Shown here one piece after another: positions 1-12,245 of a DNA stretch of 64,000 nucleotides (positions within the stretch are counted from its first letter, which is position 1; each line of letters starts with the position of its first letter). The notes beneath the pieces were generated by a model. That model did not search any database. It was not told where the DNA came from and saw only the letters and a list, made by a program, of their open reading frames with translations. The DNA is taken from assembly GCA_009617715.1 (NCBI GenBank), contig VTFK01000020.1, positions 744,001 through 808,000 on the forward strand, read 5' to 3'. The DNA comes from Plectrocnemia conspersa (taxonomy: Eukaryota; Arthropoda; Insecta; Trichoptera; Polycentropodidae). The position numbers and the translations under genes were made by a program.

Positions 1-180
1 TTAAATAAAATATTTGCTAGTAGAAATATATATCTCCTGATTAAAATGTATTTGGACTTTACTAGTAAAAATATAACTTCACTGAAAATAGTATATGGAA
101 AAGATAAAATTATATAGTTTTTAAAGCTCCTGCCAAATAAATTATATTTCTAATAGTAAAAATATTTAAAAAAATAATTT
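1..180 (-). repeat. Interspersed repeat family A, copy 1
   Basis: Read on the minus strand, this edge contains the family landmarks: ttatttggcagg, then an aaactatataatttt block, then aagttatatttttactagtaaa and a run ending near an AAATACATTTT motif. The same order occurs at 30526-30790 on the plus strand, and its 5' half recurs at 6978-7060. The copy may continue beyond the window. No open reading frame is present, so it looks like a non-autonomous element. Class is not determined. Confidence 0.5.
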
Positions 181-1850
181 AGAGATATATTCGAGATTTT
201 TTTTTGATAAAGCGTGAATTTTTGTTTTAGCATTATGGACGTCATTTCTGATTTATACAGCGGGGAGGGGGTGGCAAAAGTTAGCTAGTCAATGGTAGTT
301 TTTTTAATATTTCGATTTCACTAAAATTCATAATATTTCATTCAATGACATTTTGCCTAAATTCACCTACCTCCCCCCCCCTAAAATTAAACAATAAAAA
401 ATAGATGAGCACCATTCTACGTATATTTTTTTTCAGTTTTTCATGTCTATTGCCAATAACATTGAAAACATGGCTAGTGAAAGAGAACCGTTCTTAAATT
501 CTGGCCGCTTGAGTAAGAACAAGGGACGCGATCACGACTCTTAAGGGCCCTCTAAAGCTCGCAGCCGAAATTCAGCGAATATTGACGGGTTTTCGATACT
601 GATTCTTAGCAATTAAACAAATCTTTATTGAGTAGACGCTACACCGAGAATGCAATGAATTTTATCCCAATTGTATCCTCTTAACAAAAAGGCACTATAC
701 AGGAATACAAAAACGATGAAATATTCTTACAAATAAAAATCCTAAGATATTTGTATTTTAATATAAAATGTACATATTCTTCTAACAGGAATATTTAAGA
801 GCACTCGGATAGGTGTATATTTATTTAGAAATATTTATATAAATAATTATTAATGGGGTATAATTTTTTTTTTCTATACTGAAATACACAGATTACTAAA
901 TAAAATATGTATCTACAGAGATAGATATCCTCATATTTCATTCAGGTGATTAAAGAGCTTTCTAATTAGACATTGACTGTATTTTATAATTTATGGTTTT
1001 ATAATATATTTTTTGTTTATATTTGATTAATTTAGTTCTGACATATTATTTTATATTATGCAAAAATATGTCTTATAATATAACATAAAAGTTTAAAAAT
1101 CTGTCTCAATGAATATCTTGAGAAAGAATAGAAAAAAACATGTACTGAATCTTGCCGTTGGTGTGTGAAGCTACATCCTTTCTACGATATTTTTCTGAGA
1201 ATTTTGTCTCTGCGAACGGAAGAAACATGTTATCAACATAAAAAAATATCCTTTGCTTTTTAATATTTTTTTGCCAATTTATCGTGTTTTATATTAAAAT
1301 AGAAAATATATTTTTATTTACTTTTTAGTTTATGACATGTGTAGTAATAATGTGGTTGAACCCCGGATGAAGCGAAACACCCAAAAAAATAGAAAAAATA
1401 TTTTTATGTATATTTTTAAATATTGCTAATGAGTGGGTAGATAATAAACATTCTTTGTGGTTATTAGATTTTTAAAGAAATGCAGTTTGAGGATAATGAT
1501 AAAAAATAATTTTCGGTTAAAAACCGCAACTGTGATACGACGTTAGATTGTATTTTATTTAACCATTGTTATCTACTTTTAACGATGAATAAGAAAACAA
1601 TCACGCCCGTGCAACGTTAGCGCGATAGCAGATAAATAATGTGATATTTACCATTCAAATTAAAAAATCACATTGTATTTTAAGTACTAATTAATTATTC
1701 ATTGCAAGCTCAGCACTCTATTTTTGACGTTAATATTATCGTTCCGAAGCAGTGTAGAGCAATGTCATTAAAACACCAATAACACAAACAAACACCGCAT
1801 CAAATTATTTTTAATTAAAATTTCCCAAACCGCAATTAATTGCCGTTCCG
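181..1850. other. AT-rich non-coding stretch
   Basis: I see no gene here. There is a small less-AT pocket at about 480-590 with no usable open frame. A motif gaaccccggatgaagcg at 1357-1373 resembles one at 18358-18378 (ctgggcgaagcggaggg) and may be the end of a mobile element. Confidence 0.5.
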
Positions 1851-2300
1851 AAATTGAGAAGTGCACCCACACATAGGCGAAGTCGCAATAAAGGCTGCGC
1901 TTAAAAATGGCACTGGAGGTTCACACCTCACGCACACCGCGAAAAACTGCACCACCCCGCAACACCACACCACGCCACTGCCGCTGCCGCCACCGCCACC
2001 TCCACGACCACCCCTGGGTGACAGGGTTGACTTCTTGCCGGGATGAGTCGGACTCTTTCTTGCGCGCAGCCGCCCGAAACTATCCTCTCCCGCTCGGCGC
2101 GAGACTCGTCCTTAGCAATTTTTCTCGATTTGGGCGACCGGAAGTGGAGACGCCATATTGCAGCCGAGGCACGAAGAAGAAGACGATTTCGAATCGGGCG
2201 TCCGAACGCAATCGATAATTGAGAGACGATGAACGGCGCGCGGTTTTGTACGGTTCGACGCTCGGCGACAAACCAACATAGACTTAGGTAGAGATAAAAC
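1850..2300. promoter_or_regulatory. GC-rich pocket, possible promoter or first-exon region
   Basis: GC content jumps sharply against the AT background and CpG dinucleotides are frequent. The pocket has a run of GCC/ACC triplets around 1970-2015 and a CGCCATATTG sequence at 2151-2160 that fits the core GCCAT of PHO/YY1. Several frames are open on both strands, with none clearly better, which is expected by chance in GC-rich DNA because stop codons are AT-rich. I therefore read it as regulatory or untranslated rather than coding. Confidence 0.4.
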
Positions 2301-3744
2301 ACAAAATCTATTATAAGTAGCAGTAAAACATATATCGACCACTCGCATGCTTTTTAAGACATGGATAATGCATTATATCTCTAATATCGAAGATAGAACT
2401 CAGCAACTAGTGTGCTGCGATTAGTATGCCACAGATGATACCACAAGATGTATGCCACAAAGACGACACAATTCAATTTTTATATAAAATTACACGCCAA
2501 ATTTAGCTGTATTTAAAAATAAATAAAAAAAAAACACTTCTTATGCGGCAGATAACTTCGCGACACTTATCAGCTAAGAACGGGAGACAAAGACAATTTT
2601 TTTGTACTGCGATGTAAGAAATAATATAATATTATATATTTCATTTGTATTATAAAAAGGATATAAATTCATTCCAATTTACGAAAATATTTTCGGGATA
2701 CGACGATGAACATTTTTTGTGCTGAGATTTAATGATTTCGTTTATCTACGCTTAGGGATTTTTTTATTTTGATAATAAAAAAGAAAAAAAAACATAACGT
2801 CTATTCATTTAAAGTCAAACTGAATGCTTTATTGATAAATTTATGCTGTAATATATTGGTGTAATGTGCATACATGCTTAAAAAATTTGAAAAATAATTT
2901 AGGAATTCAAGAGTTGGAACATTTTACTTGAAGATATTGAATAAAGACGTAGAAACTATTCGCATCTTCATATTTTTTTTAAATATAATAGACAAGCAAT
3001 TAAATTTCAAATTAAGTTGGCAAAATGTATAACCAATTATTTGTCCCTCTGTTAATGCATATTTTGTTATTCAAACAATAAGAAGCTGTTAAACAATCTT
3101 CCATACATTCAGGTACTTTTAAAAATACTTTATACGCTGATCCTCCACTGTGTACAACACAGTAGAGGATCACACTAATAAAAATCAATAAGACGACTGT
3201 ACAAAAACCGTTCTATCCCATGTATATCCTCACTTCTAATTCTAAAAAAGCCAGATCTAATTCTAAAAAATCATCGTTTATGATCGACCGCTTCTGAATA
3301 CCTCCTATTTTTTTTACCAGAGCACTACTTGCTGATTTGTTTTAATGAAATATATTCCTATATTACTCATAAACGAATGCGTAGAAAATTGTAAATTTAA
3401 TTGTTTAAAATGCGATATATTTTTTTCTAAAATTCGATTTATTTCTATAATCTTATTTTTTTATTGCAATAATTTTTATTTTTAAAAGATATATTTACAC
3501 GTATTACAAGTAACATTATTTAAATTTTATGTAAATATTATAGAATACGTATATACTGCTTAATATACTCTTACATTTATGTACTACGCCGTTAATTATT
3601 TAGGTTGATCACTTACAAAGAGCATTATTTTATTATCCGCTTCTACTTACAAACAATATGAGAATCGTTGTTTTTATAGTTCTGAGCCATGAAGTTATAT
3701 ATTTTTCAGAAAATAAAATTTATGGATTTGAAAAATTAAAAAAT
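2301..3744. other. AT-rich non-coding stretch
   Basis: No coding signal is seen. The only structure I can point to is a short hairpin at 3138-3172, listed separately. Confidence 0.5.
3138..3172. repeat. Short inverted repeat (hairpin)
   Basis: The arms tgatcctccactgtg (3138-3152) and cacagtagaggatca (3158-3172) pair with one mismatch around a five-base loop. The stem is too short for an animal microRNA precursor. It may be the remains of a fold-back element. Confidence 0.6.
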
Positions 3745-3965
3745 ATTCGGTACTATCACTGCTTCATTTTGGAATACCGGTAGTATCCAAGGTCGATTTT
3801 AGACTTAATACCGGTATTATCGGTATTGAAATCCCTATCTATTATCATAAATATTTACTATTTAAATCATGACAATAGATAAGCGTAGATTGGACTTTCA
3901 ATACCGGTAAAACTGATATTAGGTCAAAAATGGACCTTCGATACTACCGGTATTGCATTTGAAGT
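3745..3965. mobile_element. Head-to-head inverted pair rich in ACCGGTATT
   Basis: The reverse complement of 3750-3835 aligns with 3895-3965 over about 75 bases. Shared blocks include ttcaatacc, a GACCTT box and GATACTACCGGTATT. The arms are separated by about 60 AT-rich bases, so the whole can fold back on itself. Such ACCGGTATT-rich termini remind me of hAT-type element ends, but I cannot confirm the superfamily. I see no transposase. Confidence 0.55.
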
Positions 3966-5570
3966 AAAAAAAACCAGTTTTTGCATATATTTAAATCAGT
4001 ATTTGTACATAGCTTAACTGTTATATGTCTTAAGTTATTATTAACCTTAAACTATTTTTAAGTTATCAATAAATTAACTGTCAAGTATTCATACCATAAC
4101 TTTTGTCAATGGTTAAAGTAACATAAAAAGTGAAAACTATACTTAAAAGCTAGTATTATTTAATAGTTCTAAAGTCACTTGTAAAGTTGTAGAGCTAGAG
4201 GTAACACATGTTTTTTATACTACTATTTGCTGTTCCTTTTACTGTGACGTTATATCAATAAAGTTTTTTTAATTAAGTTATACAACATTATAGTTAATCA
4301 CTATATATTTTATTTTATTTTAAAGTGTCATTACCGTATTTGAAAATTGTATTTGTATATTAAATCAAATTTTGCTCTTGGAAGTTATTTCTAAAATGCG
4401 CAAATTAAACGTTGATGTAAATTATTCATTTTAGTTGACTTGTCTATCTCTCTCGTTACAAAGCAACTTAATTTCATGCTTAATCGAACGAACGTCTAGC
4501 TTGCTTATGATATGATATTATGAATATCGTTAAAATGTACTTAACGTGTAAATATATGTATAAAATGTCTCAATATCAATCGATAAAAATAAACGGCAAT
4601 GTATTCACAATACAACAAAAATAACGATATTTAAAAACAGGAAAATAATTGGATAGTTTTTCATCTGTGTATGAAATGTGAATATGTTTTCAATAAAGTT
4701 TTCCTGCATTCATCGTGTTTTTTGCCATTAAAAACCGATATTAATGAATTGTGTTTATAAAAAAATATTTTCCGTGCGATGTAAGAAAATGTACCACAAT
4801 AGGTTTTCGGAGAATTTTTCCAACGAAGAAAGTAAAAATTCAACTTCAAATGCAGAAAAAGCGTTTTTAATTTTTTTAAAGTATGAGAAATATACATATA
4901 TATAAAAATATATACAATCTAAGAAAATGTAAAGCAAGATCACAACGCAAGAGCGTGTTTGTGAAAAAAAATATTTTCAAAAACTTGCTTGTATTATATA
5001 GGGCAAATTTACAAACATTTGATTTAAAATAAAAATACTATCTTATACATAAAAAAATATAACTGTAGGTATGATTAAATATAAAAATTAAAAATCATGA
5101 AAAGTATCTAAATATTGCATTTCAGTAAAATATTGAAGAGCAGTTATTGTATAGCAATAATTTAATTAATCCAAAATTCTATTTAGTTAACTATATATAA
5201 TGTTAAATTAAATTTAAGTATATTAAAATTACAATTGGGTTACTTGCGGCTTACATGCCATTTGTAAAGCTACAGAGATTAAGATAAGTATTGGGAGTAA
5301 TAATAATAACACACTTAAAAATAAACCGTGTTTTTTTTGCCTGGGAGTCCCCTTTTTGTAGATAAATATATAAAATAAAATTCATATAGGTACTAAATCT
5401 TAATGAGTAAACTAAGCGAAAGGGAAGATTTAATTTATATTTAATGACGAGTTTTTTTCCTAAGAAAAATTTCTCGCCATTTTCCTCAAAGGAAATACTA
5501 ATTATAAGTAAAATATAATATATGCTCCTACATGTAATTCTACCTCTTGTAATTTATAAACCCATCCCGA
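3966..5570. other. AT-rich non-coding stretch
   Basis: No gene, RNA or clear repeat is recognised. Open frames on the minus strand near 4661-4943 have AT-rich codons and low-complexity translations, consistent with chance. Confidence 0.5.
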
Positions 5571-5940
5571 TTTTAACCGTTAGCCGCTAAACTTTCTCAC
5601 CTTTCGGACGCAAAAACCGCTTCGGCATGCAGGCGGCTGCAGCGGCGTCGGTCGCTTTATTGAATTATATCCATTGTTAGTGTTTAGCAAGAAATGCGTT
5701 TGTGTTGAACGGGCGTCGGTCGGGACGCCCAGCAACAGGTGTCGGAGGCTCTACAGGAGGCGAGAGACAGACGAGACCGGGACGCAGCCACATCCACATC
5801 CACCACTCTCACACCTACCGCCTACTATACCAGACGCCGATTACCCGTAGTCATGGCGACCGGCTCTGGATATAATATATTTGGGATAGAGAAAGGTCCT
5901 GGCGGACGGGGAGAGAGTGCCGAATAGAAAACGAAGACTT
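5570..5940. promoter_or_regulatory. GC-rich pocket, possible first exon and promoter
   Basis: This CpG-containing pocket is embedded in AT-rich DNA. Its left edge has a good minus-strand splice donor (AAAG then GTGAGA at about 5600). Upstream on the minus strand are an untranslated-looking stretch and a five-codon upstream ATG frame. A plus-strand frame across 5739-5927 starts with GTG and lacks splice support, so I prefer the minus-strand reading. Confidence 0.4.
5601..5628 (-). CDS. Candidate first coding exon with SNAG-like N-terminus
   Basis: On the minus strand an ATG at 5628 opens the codons for MPKRFLRPK and runs straight into a good donor (AAAG|GTGAGA), leaving phase 1. SNAG repressor motifs of Snail, Gfi and Insm type proteins begin MPRxFLVKK, and in several such genes the motif is alone in a short first exon before a long intron. 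The match here is partial: the R P at positions 7-8 departs from the usual V K. I see no downstream zinc-finger exon in the remaining 5.6 kb. A second possibility is an internal exon with a weak acceptor at gccgctgcag, which would keep the same frame. Confidence 0.25.
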
Positions 5941-6379
5941 TCCTCTCATGAAATAAAACATTGAGATATAACACATTGTACTTCGAAGAGATGACATTTT
6001 CATATATTTTTATTAGCAGTTTAGATCATGTATTTTGCTTAAAAACATAAATATTCATTAAAGATGATATCAAAGCTTATTTTCAATAGAATTATTTTTT
6101 ATGTATTTTTTATTAATATCTAATTGAACTAAGATATATTTTTCTTTCGTAAAGTGCAGATAAGTTTTTTGTATACTTTACTGATATATTTCTCTATTAT
6201 AAATATGGTTTTGATACTGTCTTTAATTATACATATATATTCATGTCCTTTTTTGCATTTCAGTACTATTTACATTAATTAAGGTCTCCGTCAAAATTTT
6301 ACCATATTTTTTTTGTATCATTAAGCACAGCTTTAATTAAAAAATATATGATATTACTAGAAAAATTTTCAATTGACTT
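5941..6379. other. AT-rich non-coding stretch
   Basis: No gene or structured element is seen between the GC pocket and the tandem array that follows. Confidence 0.5.
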
Positions 6380-8095
6380 ATGCATAGTCTAGTTGCTTTA
6401 ATAATGTATCATTAACCATGTACGATAACGCATTACAATGATTTTTCTTTTCATTTCTAATTTTTATTCACCAGCGAAAGTTAATTATTTTGTTCTAGCA
6501 ATATAAGTTTAATAAAAGCTCAAAACCCAGCGACTCGAGAACTCTTAGTGGTCAATCAACTGTAGGTTAGGGTATATGTATATTTTAATTTGAAATGAAT
6601 CTGAACTAAAGTATAATTGTTTGAGATATATGTAGTGATATATTTCAGTTATAAGTTCATTTAGTCCTTTTTACACATACAATAAATAAAAGAAGTGGAA
6701 CATTGCCTTCAAAAGCACCCACCTTATAGGTAGTACTTTCACAATAACCATTACTATTTAACGGAACAGAGACACAATAAACATTATTATTTAAATTAGA
6801 AGCAAAAAATTTAGATAATCAATTTGAAGAAATAACGTAAAATTAATAACAGTACCAGCTGAATTATATAAATTAAATGTTTCTATAAATTGTATTATCA
6901 GTAATTTGACAACTGGATTTATTGCAGAAAAATAAATAAATAATATATTCATGTGGTTATTTGAAATATGTAATTTAAGTAAAATCATATCGGAATACAT
7001 TTTCACCAGTAGATATATAATTTTACCAGTGAAAATATAAATTATCTGGCAGGTGATTAAAACTTAAAACCTAAATTCCTTCACTTTTATTTTTATTTAC
7101 GAAAAAAATGCACTGTGTATATTTTTGTTGTTATGATAACGTATTACTAGAGCTGCATACGGTAAGACCTTTTATAATAACATCATAATTTTTATATTAA
7201 TTTTAACAAGAATACTTAAACTTTTTACTTTTATTTTTATTAAGGAAAAATGTACAGGCTAGTTAATTTAAGAATGTATTATTCCTCGCCATTAATAATG
7301 CCTTCAATACTTTTACTTTATTTACACTACATTCAAATAAAAAAATACCTTTCAACTCTGATTTTTATATACGAAAAAAAATAACGCTATGTATATTTTA
7401 GTTGTTCTAAGAATGTATTACTATCCATGCACTATAACGCCTCTCATAATATCTCCAAAATGATTGCATCACAAATAAATTAAATGTTGTACATTTCAAC
7501 TAGCATTTTTATTTACGAAACAGTTGCGTTATATATAGTTTAGTTATTTTAAGTATGTATTACTAGGCGAAATATTTACATTTTAACTAACTAAGCCGTT
7601 CTACTTTTATTTTTATGTAGGAAAAAAATTGCAATATGAATGGCCTAGTTGTTTTAAAAATATATTACTAGCCACACATAGCATTAAATTTAAGAAAAAT
7701 GTTTGATTCTGACTTTCATTTTTATTCAGGAAAAAAAGTGCGTTATATATAGTCTACTTTATTTAAAAATATATTATAAGCTTTACACAAAAAGAATTGC
7801 ATTATATTAAACGAAAATTTTTTACTTTTCCATTTTTATGCAAGAAAAAAAATGTGCTTAATATATTTTTGTTATTTTAAGAATGTATTACTAGCTGGAC
7901 ATGATAACGCTTTTAATACTATCCGCAAAATATGTACAACATTAAACAAAAATGTTTTACCTAACCCCTTCTATTTTTATTGGGCGAAAAATATTGGATT
8001 GTGTATTATCTAGTTGTTTTAAAAATGTATTACTAAACGCGCACCACAACGCCTCTCATACGATAACCATAATTTACGAACTATTAAATTAATTA
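6380..8095 (+). repeat. Decayed tandem array 1 (unit about 100-145 bp)
   Basis: Eight diverged units follow one another between 7088 and 8090, marked by tttttattta-like then cgaaaaaaa, a CTAGTTGTTTTAA-like block and AAGAATGTATTACTAG. The first block recurs near 7088, 7231, 7361, 7505, 7603, 7717, 7832 and 7971. An outlying unit at about 6388-6480 (TCTAGTTGCTTTAATAATG) is separated by other sequence, including a family A repeat at 6978-7060. All units have the same orientation. The divergence implies an old satellite-like array that is no longer homogenised. No coding frame persists. Confidence 0.7.
6978..7060 (+). repeat. Interspersed repeat family A, copy 2 (partial)
   Basis: The block GTAAAATCATATCGGAATA followed by ccagtagatatata, accagtgaaaatataaatta and TCTGGCAGGTG is nearly identical to 30526-30602. 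Only the 5' half of the longer copy is present. It lies at the left edge of the main run of tandem units, so it inserted into or next to the array. Confidence 0.7.
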
Positions 8096-8780
8096 TTTTC
8101 GATTGTGACATCCATCAAGCAATATAGAGCTATTAGGAACTTAAAAAAGCGACTAACTCGTGACATGTGAGTGGTAAATTTACCATAGGGTTGTAAGCAA
8201 AATCATATGTAGAACAAATATTTTCCTCTTAAGTGAACATAGTTTCACAAATGAATGTTAAATAAATCATTATTTTCTAATACTTTTAAGTTAGGTTATG
8301 TTATTTCTATTATAGATAATTTACTATAAAACTTTTATTTAACTAAAAAATCATACAATTTATGTATTTTTTACCGCTCAGTGCATATTGCTTTAATAAT
8401 AATGAAAAAATAGCGAGAAATTTTTGAATTTGTTTACTACAAATTTTGTTTGATCTAAGCCGCGCAATGAAAAATTCTTATATATTCTACAAATAAACAT
8501 TTCAATAGTCCTTAAAAACAAATATTTTTTTCAGCAAAAAGTTGTAAAATTTAAACTAATATATTTTAGTTTACTCTCTCTCACTACTCCTAATCTTTAG
8601 ACTTCTAAAATTATGATCAATCTATGTAAAATTGTTGCTCTAATATAAATATATTTACTATACAATATGGCATATATTTTTGTGACTGCCCACAAGGATG
8701 AGGGATGCATAGTCATCTTAAATATATTGAGATAGTGAGTCGATAGACTTAAATAAGGATTCAATATAGTGCTCAGACTC
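8096..8780. other. AT-rich stretch downstream of exon candidate
   Basis: On the minus strand this would be the intron after the exon ending at 8783. No polypyrimidine-AG acceptor with a GC3-biased frame is visible here. Confidence 0.4.
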
Positions 8781-8782
8781 AC

Positions 8783-8876
8783 CTACTACGTAGACCATGT
8801 TCTTGGTCCAACGCTGCAGCTCGCGCTTGATGCTGCGTCTCTCTTGAAGACAGCGCGCGTACGAGCAATCGGCCAT
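8783..8876 (-). CDS. Candidate coding exon, N-terminal 31 residues of an unrecognised protein
   Basis: On the minus strand an ATG at 8876 in good context (GGGCAGATGG) opens 31 codons and stops at a donor (GTAGTAG|GTGAGTC) in phase 1. The peptide begins MADCSYARC and ends RWTKNMVYVV, with a basic, helix-prone middle. Third codon positions are strongly G/C, unlike the surrounding AT-rich DNA and unlike the other two frames, which supports real coding. The exon-like block continues upstream to 8938, bounded by a pyrimidine-rich acceptor ending cttcag. Stops there are consistent with 5' untranslated sequence. I do not recognise the protein. No continuing exon is identified with confidence; the GC pocket at 5601 could supply one only through a weak acceptor. 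Confidence 0.5.
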
Positions 8877-8938
8877 CTGCCCAAATTCCGGGCATCAGCT
8901 GCAGCATCAGCTACTGCAGTGACGTTTGCGTACTTTAT
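8877..8938 (-). other. Putative 5' untranslated part of the exon ending at 8783
   Basis: The minus strand reads ttttttttcttcag, a good acceptor, immediately before 8938. In the frame of the downstream ATG this segment contains TGA stops, so it would be leader. A competing frame is open through the whole exon from the acceptor to a TAG near the donor, but its codon usage is less biased. Confidence 0.35.
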
Positions 8939-9813
8939 CTGAAGAAAAAAAAAATTAATGCCACAATTTGTATAAGTCAATCGTTATTTTATTTACAAAA
9001 ATAATGTATGATTTTGCAAAGCAATTCGGTAAGGTTCATTGGTCGCAATAAACACATATGCAATTTTGTGGTAATCTATTGCTACCGTTGATCCGAATTG
9101 AGAGAACGCAACAGGTGTTACTCAAACACGACATAGATAGAGCTAGCTTAAATCTGAATCGACATATGTATATATAACTAATAATATATGCACATCTTGC
9201 AAAGTTGACACAAAAGCTTAAGAACTCCTGCTCTAGCACATTATTAGAATAAAATAACGCACGTTCGGCTTTCTCCGAATGGGAAAACAATAAAGCGCTC
9301 AACGAGCTCATGGTCATGGTAGAGCGGAGCAAAAGCTCCGAATGCAAAGTCCACACAGAGGGCTTTCAACAGGTGTTTGCCACGAGCACCTGGTCCGTCG
9401 AAAGCGGCTCATACGCTAGGATAAATCAAATTTAAACACGCCGACACATATGGATACATACATGCACAATGACACATTTGGGACTACGCCGTAGACATAC
9501 TGTAAAATCAAAACCGACGTTAAACATTGTATGAAAGCTTTGGTAATTTGAGCTTTATTTCATGTAAACGTAAGTGTCAACAAAAATGTTCAATAATGCG
9601 TCTCTATATATTTATATAAATATACAATATATAAGTTATTATTTTGTTACTTTCTTAGACTATATGTACATTTTATATTATTTAATATAATTAAGGATGT
9701 TTTTTCTTTAGATTATAACTCGTATTAAACCTCATATATGTTAATTTTTTTAATTTATAATAAATTATGCATATTCTAATAATCATATATCATGATAAAA
9801 AATACTACTAAAT

Positions 9814-9906
9814 TTGACAATGCATTCGCATACGATTAACTACAATTTACTACAAAGATTTAACTACAATATTTGACAATGCATTCCAATACGACTAACT
9901 ACAAAG
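9814..9906 (+). repeat. Direct repeat, two units about 60 bp apart
   Basis: TTTGACAATGCATT followed by a tacga(t/c)taactacaa-type block occurs twice with only a few differences. The spacing suggests a local tandem duplication of about 60 bases. Confidence 0.6.
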
Positions 9907-10229
9907 TATAACACATCGATACATTAATTTAGCGTTTCAAAGATAGTGATCATTAGACATTGAAAGCTAACGAATTAAGTAATAAACGATGGCAAGAGAT
10001 CTTAAAAACGGCTATGAGTCATATTAATCATCTTGAATAAATTACATTATATAGTGAAAAGTGAAAAATAAATCCAAACTCATTATGATTATTTCGAGGA
10101 GTTTCATTTAATTTTTTTTGCTAATAATAAAAAAATTATTTTGTTTTAATACATTGGATTTTACCTCTACTCATTTTTTATTATTAAAACGTTTGTTTAA
10201 AAATGATAAATAATTTAACAAACATGTAT

Positions 10230-10340
10230 GTTACCACAGAACAAAGATGTATGTTACGTTCACAATTTTGTTATTTGCTACAATATAATAAAAATAAAAA
10301 ATATAAAATAAAAAATTAGTGGTTACAACTTCATGGAATA
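10230..10340 (+). repeat. Interspersed repeat family F, copy 1
   Basis: The copy starts with GTTACCACAGAACAAAGA and ends near TGGTTACAACTT. The same start and end, with a shorter middle, occur at 12178-12245. Start and end are roughly inverted (gttaccac and gtggttac), so this may be a small MITE. Confidence 0.45.
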
Positions 10341-12177
10341 AAATAATGGAGCAAGTGATAACATAAGTAAATTTAACTTATGATCTGACTTCTGATTATG
10401 AAGCTTATTTATCAACAATAATACTCGTTATTATTTTAACTATAGTAATATTTTATTATTTGTAGCTTTTAGTGGCAATTCTAATTTTTGTTTTTGAACA
10501 CTTTGTATATAACAAAATACAGAATTATGTTTAATATATATATTATATAATACAAAGATTTAAGTACATAATGATGTTTTTTTTTGTATGTAGTTTTTTG
10601 TTAAATATTATTATAATTTATTTCACTAGGATTACACTTGATAACATTATTTACCAAAAAAAAAAAAAATGATATAATTAACAATTAAAACTATACTAAA
10701 ATCAACTATATAATTTAGAAAAAAATATATTGAAATATCTAATCCATGCATATTTAATTTTATGATTGTTTTTTAACCATATGGACGCATTGGGGTAACA
10801 TGTTAAAATACAATGGTCTTAATTTAAATACATAAAAATAAATTAAATTATTACATTCATGTTACAAAAAAATATTTTGAAGATTAACTATGTTAAAATA
10901 ATGCAATAAAAACAACAATAATTTTTTTTGTAATAGAAATTTCACTAATTATTATAATAACAAATAAATACTAAAAAATAATTTAAGGCGATTTAAATAA
11001 AAAATAAAAATTTATCTACATAAATAATGAAAAGCACAAAACTTAAAAATATTTATAAATATATTAAATATAATTGCAACTACAATATTATTATAAATTA
11101 TTGAAATAAAGTAAAAATATTTTTTCAGTATTTTAAAAAACAAATCTGCTAAAAAAATCAGCAATTTTATAAATCTAAATTAAATTGTAATATTATATTT
11201 ATTTTAATTTGTTTATAAACAATAAGTCAAAGAACTTATAATTATGGACAATTTTTAGGACATCGTGAAGCTGTTAGGTTACGATGGTTAAAATTTGAAT
11301 GATTAATGATATGGGTATCTTATCTTTGAGGCAAATATAGTAATGAAAAGTTTGTCCTACAAAATATTAAAGATATCATGCCCATTTATTTTTTATATAC
11401 ATATATGATAATCTCAATAGGCTGAATTTTTAATACAAAATATGAGCGACCCAGCTTGATTTAAATCATCGCAATATTAACCCGCCAGATTAAGAAAATC
11501 TAAGAAAACATAATTTGTAATGATCCATTGGAATAATTTTGAGATCTAAATTTAGAGTCGCTTGTTTTTATTTTATTTATTTAAAAAAAAATATGTCGTA
11601 TTTTATTATTTAATGTTACAATAAGCAACATCATTATATTGTTAAAATATACTTTACAATGAGTTATGGAGGATTTTTTAAGTACTATTCAATTAGGTAG
11701 AAAACTTTTATTTTAAATATGCATTAATTTTGAGAAAAGGACTCTTCGCATATACGCGTTAAAAGCGCAATAAAAGTTATTTTGGTTTTATGACTCGCTG
11801 ATAAGTGTATTTATAGGTAATGATCAATTATTTTATCCAAATACATCAACGACGATTATTTAGTTATCACAAAATAATAATATTGTATAGTCAAAGTGGA
11901 CAGATTTTTGAATATGCTAACCAACGCAGAGCCGGTCCTGGCAAAAAAATATTATCAACCCATTACATAAAAAACATTAGCGAAAACACAATGAAATATA
12001 TTAATCATATACTACTTCACTACCAATTATCTTTTGCAATTTACATGCACTTAACAATTTATAGTAATTTAAAATAAATACATAGTGATTGTTTGTCGTA
12101 TTTTAGTAATTCAATAAATTTACACATTAGAGACATAAAAGATCAACGCCAAAAAAATAATGGTGTAAACAACTGTA

Positions 12178-12245
12178 TGGTAACCACAGAACAAAGAATA
12201 TAACGGTAGCTGGAAAATTAAATTAATGGTTACAAGATGTATTTT
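12178..12245 (+). repeat. Interspersed repeat family F, copy 2
   Basis: GGTAACCACAGAACAAAGAA at the start and AATGGTTACAAGATG at the end match the copy at 10230, with an internal deletion. Confidence 0.45.

Noticed and set aside
5739..5927. Plus-strand frame of 62 codons in the 5.6 kb pocket
   Set aside because: It starts with GTG. The minus-strand reading has an ATG next to a good donor and is preferred.
6380..8095. CRISPR-like array
   Set aside because: The units are long, diverged and have no short exact repeats with unique spacers. The sequence is eukaryotic.
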